From: a virus
Reading direction: 5' to 3' (one strand)
Length of the DNA stretch: 49,752 nucleotides
IMG/VR virus record: IMGVR_UViG_3300035698_006516
Location: 1 to 49,752 of that record
Both the position numbers and the translations under genes were made by a program. Within the stretch, counting starts at the first letter, position 1. Each line of letters begins with the position of its first letter. This document shows positions 46,928 to 49,752 of the stretch, piece by piece. The notes beneath the pieces are model-generated. The model had not been told where the DNA came from. It made no database searches and was given only the letters and a program-made list of their open reading frames with translations.

Positions 46928-47239
46928 ATGGAAGGAATTGCCGCAATGCCAAAAGAGAGAAGAACTATAATGACTGCTCTTAAACATATGGAAGAAAGAA
47001 GTATTAGACTACATAGAGTACTATCTTCAACTAATTCGTTAGTTGAAAAATTAACTAATCCTCAAGGAATACATCGATGTGATTCAGAATCTGAATCTAT
47101 GATTAAGTCGCCAGTTGATCCTGCCGAACGAGCTGCTCCTGATTTAATTGAGTTGTTTTATAATACGGCCAAAGCAATGGAAGTAACTACTGATCGAATT
47201 TTACAGAATTTAGAAGTTATTTCTGAGACTATAGGCTAA
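46928..47239 (+). CDS. Small helical protein of unknown function
   Basis: The product has 103 residues, mostly helical (RTIMTALKHMEERSIRLHRV, PDLIELFYNTAKAMEVTTDR). No motif was recognised. It starts 15 nt after groES with an A-rich leader (TTAAAAAAATAAAATTATT) and no Shine-Dalgarno site. Its end overlaps the converging endolysin gene by 11 nt. A structural or regulatory role cannot be chosen. Confidence 0.65.
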   Translation: MEGIAAMPKERRTIMTALKHMEERSIRLHRVLSSTNSLVEKLTNPQGIHRCDSESESMIKSPVDPAERAAPDLIELFYNTAKAMEVTTDRILQNLEVISETIG

Positions 47240-48107
47240 GAAGCATTTCCACTAATTCAGGTTGAGGAAATAAGTCAGTTTTGTCGAGGCGAGTATTTGT
47301 GTGGGTCCATAGACCTTTAACTTTTCCATAATATGCATCCTCATTAAAATCAAAGGCCTTAATTGCGCCTTTCTTTTTGATTTCAGAGATGAGTCCTTTG
47401 TGAATATCGATACTATCTCGTTCTGCAATATAAAGGATTAGTTCTTTAAGAGAAGCAATTTGCTTATCTGAATATTTATGCCATTCAGTATATCCTCTAA
47501 AGTCTACTTGAACCTTTTGTGATTTGTGAACTTTAGTTCCTGCCCAAGTTTTTCCATTCTTAATCCATCCAAAGTTACATACTTCTATTCCTACAGAATG
47601 TGTATGCATACGTTGAGATCCATTCTTTCCTAGATGCCAGCCATATCCTCCTTCTGGGATTGCGCATATTATTTTACCATCGTGTTGAGAATCTGTTCCT
47701 TTAACCGATGGTCCACCTAATACAAACTCAGTTCCAACTGATCCTCTAGAATCTGAAGCCCAATCTTTAATTGTATTGTATGGGTTATGCCAGCCTGCCG
47801 TGTGATGTAGGAAAAGATATTCCTTTATCGTGGGTCCTACTTTATATTCGCCTTTAGGTAGATATCGATTCTCAATATGTTGTCCATTAGGTAGTACTAT
47901 ATTTGACTCTGAGATATCAGTAGACGCTAATCCCATCTCATCCCAAGTCTTAGGCCCAACTATTCCGTCTGGTTTAAGGTCATTATCAGATTGCCATCCC
48001 TTTAGGGCAACATCGGTTTTTGCACCGAATTCACCATCTGCAGGAATTCCTAAAAACTCCTGCAGATCTTTGACTTCTTTACCTTTACTTCCTAATCGCA
48101 GTAACAT
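47229..48107 (-). CDS. Endolysin: PG-binding domain plus N-acetylmuramoyl-L-alanine amidase
   Basis: The 292-residue protein begins with a peptidoglycan-binding repeat (LRLGSKGKEVKDLQEFLGIP, DGEFGAKTDVALKGWQ, DGIVGPKTWDEMG; residues 1-60). A type 2 amidase domain follows. Its zinc site begins with H101-H102 in YLFLHHTAGWHNP and continues through HSVGIEVCNFGW to the last ligand region near WTHTNTRLDKTDLFP. It cuts the bond between N-acetylmuramic acid and L-alanine, so it lyses the cell. There is no signal peptide, so a holin is expected; none is visible beside it. It sits 17 nt after the tail sheath gene on the same strand, so it is probably late. A virion-associated lysin is the alternative. 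Confidence 0.9.
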   Translation of the reverse strand: MLLRLGSKGKEVKDLQEFLGIPADGEFGAKTDVALKGWQSDNDLKPDGIVGPKTWDEMGLASTDISESNIVLPNGQHIENRYLPKGEYKVGPTIKEYLFLHHTAGWHNPYNTIKDWASDSRGSVGTEFVLGGPSVKGTDSQHDGKIICAIPEGGYGWHLGKNGSQRMHTHSVGIEVCNFGWIKNGKTWAGTKVHKSQKVQVDFRGYTEWHKYSDKQIASLKELILYIAERDSIDIHKGLISEIKKKGAIKAFDFNEDAYYGKVKGLWTHTNTRLDKTDLFPQPELVEMLLSL

Positions 48108-48124
48108 TTATATTATTAGATTTT

Positions 48125-49752
48125 TTAGAAGCTTGGAATAAATCCAGTAGATTCAGAACTAAGCTCTCCACCTACTCTAGTAATAGTAATTCTGTTGATG
48201 AACTTGTGAATTCCACGTGGGAAGTCTAGTTTAATATCAATTATTGCAGTATTTGCACTAATTACATCATTACTATTATTCTTAGTATCAAGTTGAACTT
48301 CATATGTACTAATTCCTCGTGCTGATACTACTGCATCTAAGTAGTTCTCAACAAGTGTCTTAACTCTAAGTCTAACGATCTCGTCATTATAATCGAATAA
48401 GTAGTTAAACAATATACGTTCAACATCTCGTTCAACTGTAGATAGACTATCTCTAACGTGAGCATTATTAAGTGCAGAGTTTAATCGTTGGTATGCAGTA
48501 TTGTTCGAGAACAACAGGATACCGAATCCTCTACGTTTAACAATCAAGTTATGACCAACTGGCTCTAAGAATTCTCTATCCTCATCAGTTAAGTCATACT
48601 CAACTCCTACAACTTCTGGATCTGTAATAGCTCCTCGTTTTCCACCAGCTACAATTAAGAATGGTGTTCCATTCTTGAATTTTCTGATGTATAGATTTGA
48701 AATATAACCAGCTGCTGGAATCGATAAATTCTTATTTCCTTCTCTAACGATTAAGTTAGGGAATGTAAAGTTCATATAAGAAGATAATGGAACTCCATTT
48801 ACATCTTCTTCTGCAAACTTATATAGGAATCTTGGATTAAGATCAACCGATCCACCACTTGCGATCAACTGCATTGACACAAGTTTATTAGACGAACTAA
48901 TGAAACTAGGATCAACTGATCTTTCGAATTGTTTTACTGATGGATCATTAACTAATGCCATTGCTTGTCCATGCATTGCTGCTAGTTTACCAAGGTAATA
49001 TTTAGATGATCCGCTAATCTCTCCTTCATATGTGTCTACAACATATCTAAAGTCTACAAGTTCTCCATTTGCTAGAGTCTTTGGGATATTAGTATCTGTG
49101 AACAAGTAAGAAAGAATACCAGATTGACGATCCGCTGTTGAATTCGGCAATGAGTCAGTTCTGATTTTAAATCCTGCTAGATATTGAGCTGAAAGGTTAG
49201 TCACAAAGTTATAAATTCCTTTGTAAACTTGTAGAGTATTTGCAGTAAGGTCTAAACCAGTTACTGTATCTGCTCCAGGCACCATAGTAGTAATTGTGTA
49301 ATACTGTTCGTATGGGCTCAACAATTCTTCTCTTGATGTAATAGAGATAATTTTAAGCAATCTAATACGACCGTCTGTGTGACGTGCTTTAATATAATGA
49401 TTGACTTTAATAAATTCATCAACTAATTCTTTATTAAGTGGATTAACTCCAATCTCAATAACATTTGGTTGAGTTACTGAATATGATACGAAATCCGCAG
49501 TCAAATCAAACGTGTGTTTGAATGATGATCCAGATTTAATTGTCATACCCATATAATCAGTATTACCTAATGACGTGTAAAGACCAGTACCAATGTTAAT
49601 ATCTACTTGATTCAATAGTGACATGTCCAAAAATAATTGGATTCTTATATAATTAATATCAATTGCAGGTAGACCGGTACTAGTTACAGGTGCTTGATTA
49701 TCAATAATCTTAACATAATATTCAGTAACACCGTCATTTACAATATCTCCAT
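48125..49752 (-). CDS. Tail sheath protein (5' end outside the window)
   Basis: The visible part has about 540 residues. The C-terminal third is typical of the contractile sheath family: VKRRGFGILLFSNNTAYQRL, DSLSTVERDVERILFNYLF, EIVRLRVKTLVENYLDAVVS and FPRGIHKFINRITITRVGGE. The conserved C-terminal fold drives contraction around the tube in gp18-type sheaths. The frame has no stop from the apparent TTG at 49630 to the window edge (upstream text reads GVTEYYVKIIDNQAPVTSTG), so the gene begins to the right and TTG is not the true start. It lies 17 nt upstream of the endolysin. The sheath call is strong from the C-terminus alone. Confidence 0.88.
   Translation of the reverse strand, partial: GDIVNDGVTEYYVKIIDNQAPVTSTGLPAIDINYIRIQLFLDMSLLNQVDINIGTGLYTSLGNTDYMGMTIKSGSSFKHTFDLTADFVSYSVTQPNVIEIGVNPLNKELVDEFIKVNHYIKARHTDGRIRLLKIISITSREELLSPYEQYYTITTMVPGADTVTGLDLTANTLQVYKGIYNFVTNLSAQYLAGFKIRTDSLPNSTADRQSGILSYLFTDTNIPKTLANGELVDFRYVVDTYEGEISGSSKYYLGKLAAMHGQAMALVNDPSVKQFERSVDPSFISSSNKLVSMQLIASGGSVDLNPRFLYKFAEEDVNGVPLSSYMNFTFPNLIVREGNKNLSIPAAGYISNLYIRKFKNGTPFLIVAGGKRGAITDPEVVGVEYDLTDEDREFLEPVGHNLIVKRRGFGILLFSNNTAYQRLNSALNNAHVRDSLSTVERDVERILFNYLFDYNDEIVRLRVKTLVENYLDAVVSARGISTYEVQLDTKNNSNDVISANTAIIDIKLDFPRGIHKFINRITITRVGGELSSESTGFIPSF

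Noticed and set aside
49628-49630. TTG as start of the sheath gene
   Set aside because: The frame is open upstream to the window edge with protein-like sequence, so the gene is cut by the window.

Overview
The window looks like part of the genome of a large, AT-rich, T4-related myovirus that infects a member of the Bacteroidota. The T4-like evidence is direct: a contractile tail sheath, a gp15-like tail terminator, a gp7-like baseplate wedge region, a gp32-like single-strand binding protein, a T4 RNase H/FEN-type nuclease, a gp55-like late sigma factor and part of a gp52-like topoisomerase subunit. Three things point to a Bacteroidota host: almost no gene has a Shine-Dalgarno sequence (leaders are A/T-rich instead), there is a small histone H1-like protein of the type common in that phylum, and the virion proteins are very large with PKD/Ig-like, LamG-like and LVIVD-type domains. 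Host and family are inference; no database search was possible.

Layout. Positions 1-2046 (+) hold two repeat-rich fibre/tip proteins. Positions 2043-25805 are almost entirely on the minus strand and form the late tail and baseplate module: tube-like protein, gp15-like terminator, several giant baseplate or fibre proteins (714, 1076, 1757, 1179, 698, 330 and 1022 residues), then the late sigma factor and a RuvC-like resolvase. One unrecognised plus-strand gene (5633-6448) interrupts it. A GC-richer non-coding divergence region (25806-26067) separates this module from a plus-strand block (26068-47239). That block carries an early operon (unknown gene, macrodomain protein, C-terminal half of a topoisomerase), a repeat protein with seven nearly identical 66-bp units, a frameshifted zinc-ribbon gene, two nucleases, GroEL, a 1472-residue virion-like protein, an S1-domain RNA-binding protein, an intein-containing class II ribonucleotide reductase, a probable metalloprotease, the H1-like protein, the gp32-like protein, the FEN nuclease and GroES. 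The right end returns to the minus strand with an amidase endolysin and the tail sheath, whose reading frame runs off the window.

Regulation can be read from the sequence. A late-promoter-like motif, [G/A]ATAAATAA, close to the T4 late box TATAAATA, lies 19-22 nt before six start codons on both strands and 64 nt before a seventh. The matching sigma factor is encoded in the window. Two early genes share an AATAGTTTACTTT block ahead of a -10-like box. A third type, GTTAAAAC-N16/17-GTATAAGA, precedes the S1-domain and gp32-like genes. Strong hairpin terminators follow GroEL, the S1 gene and the H1-like gene. The early and middle genes appear to remodel host translation, nucleotide supply, DNA metabolism and protein folding; the late genes build and release a contractile-tailed particle.

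The features most worth following up are the stand-alone C-terminal half of the topoisomerase next to a macrodomain gene, the phage S1-like protein in a genome without Shine-Dalgarno sites, the intein placed exactly at the reductase active-site cysteine, the freshly expanded 66-bp repeat gene, and the divergent structured region at 25.9 kb.
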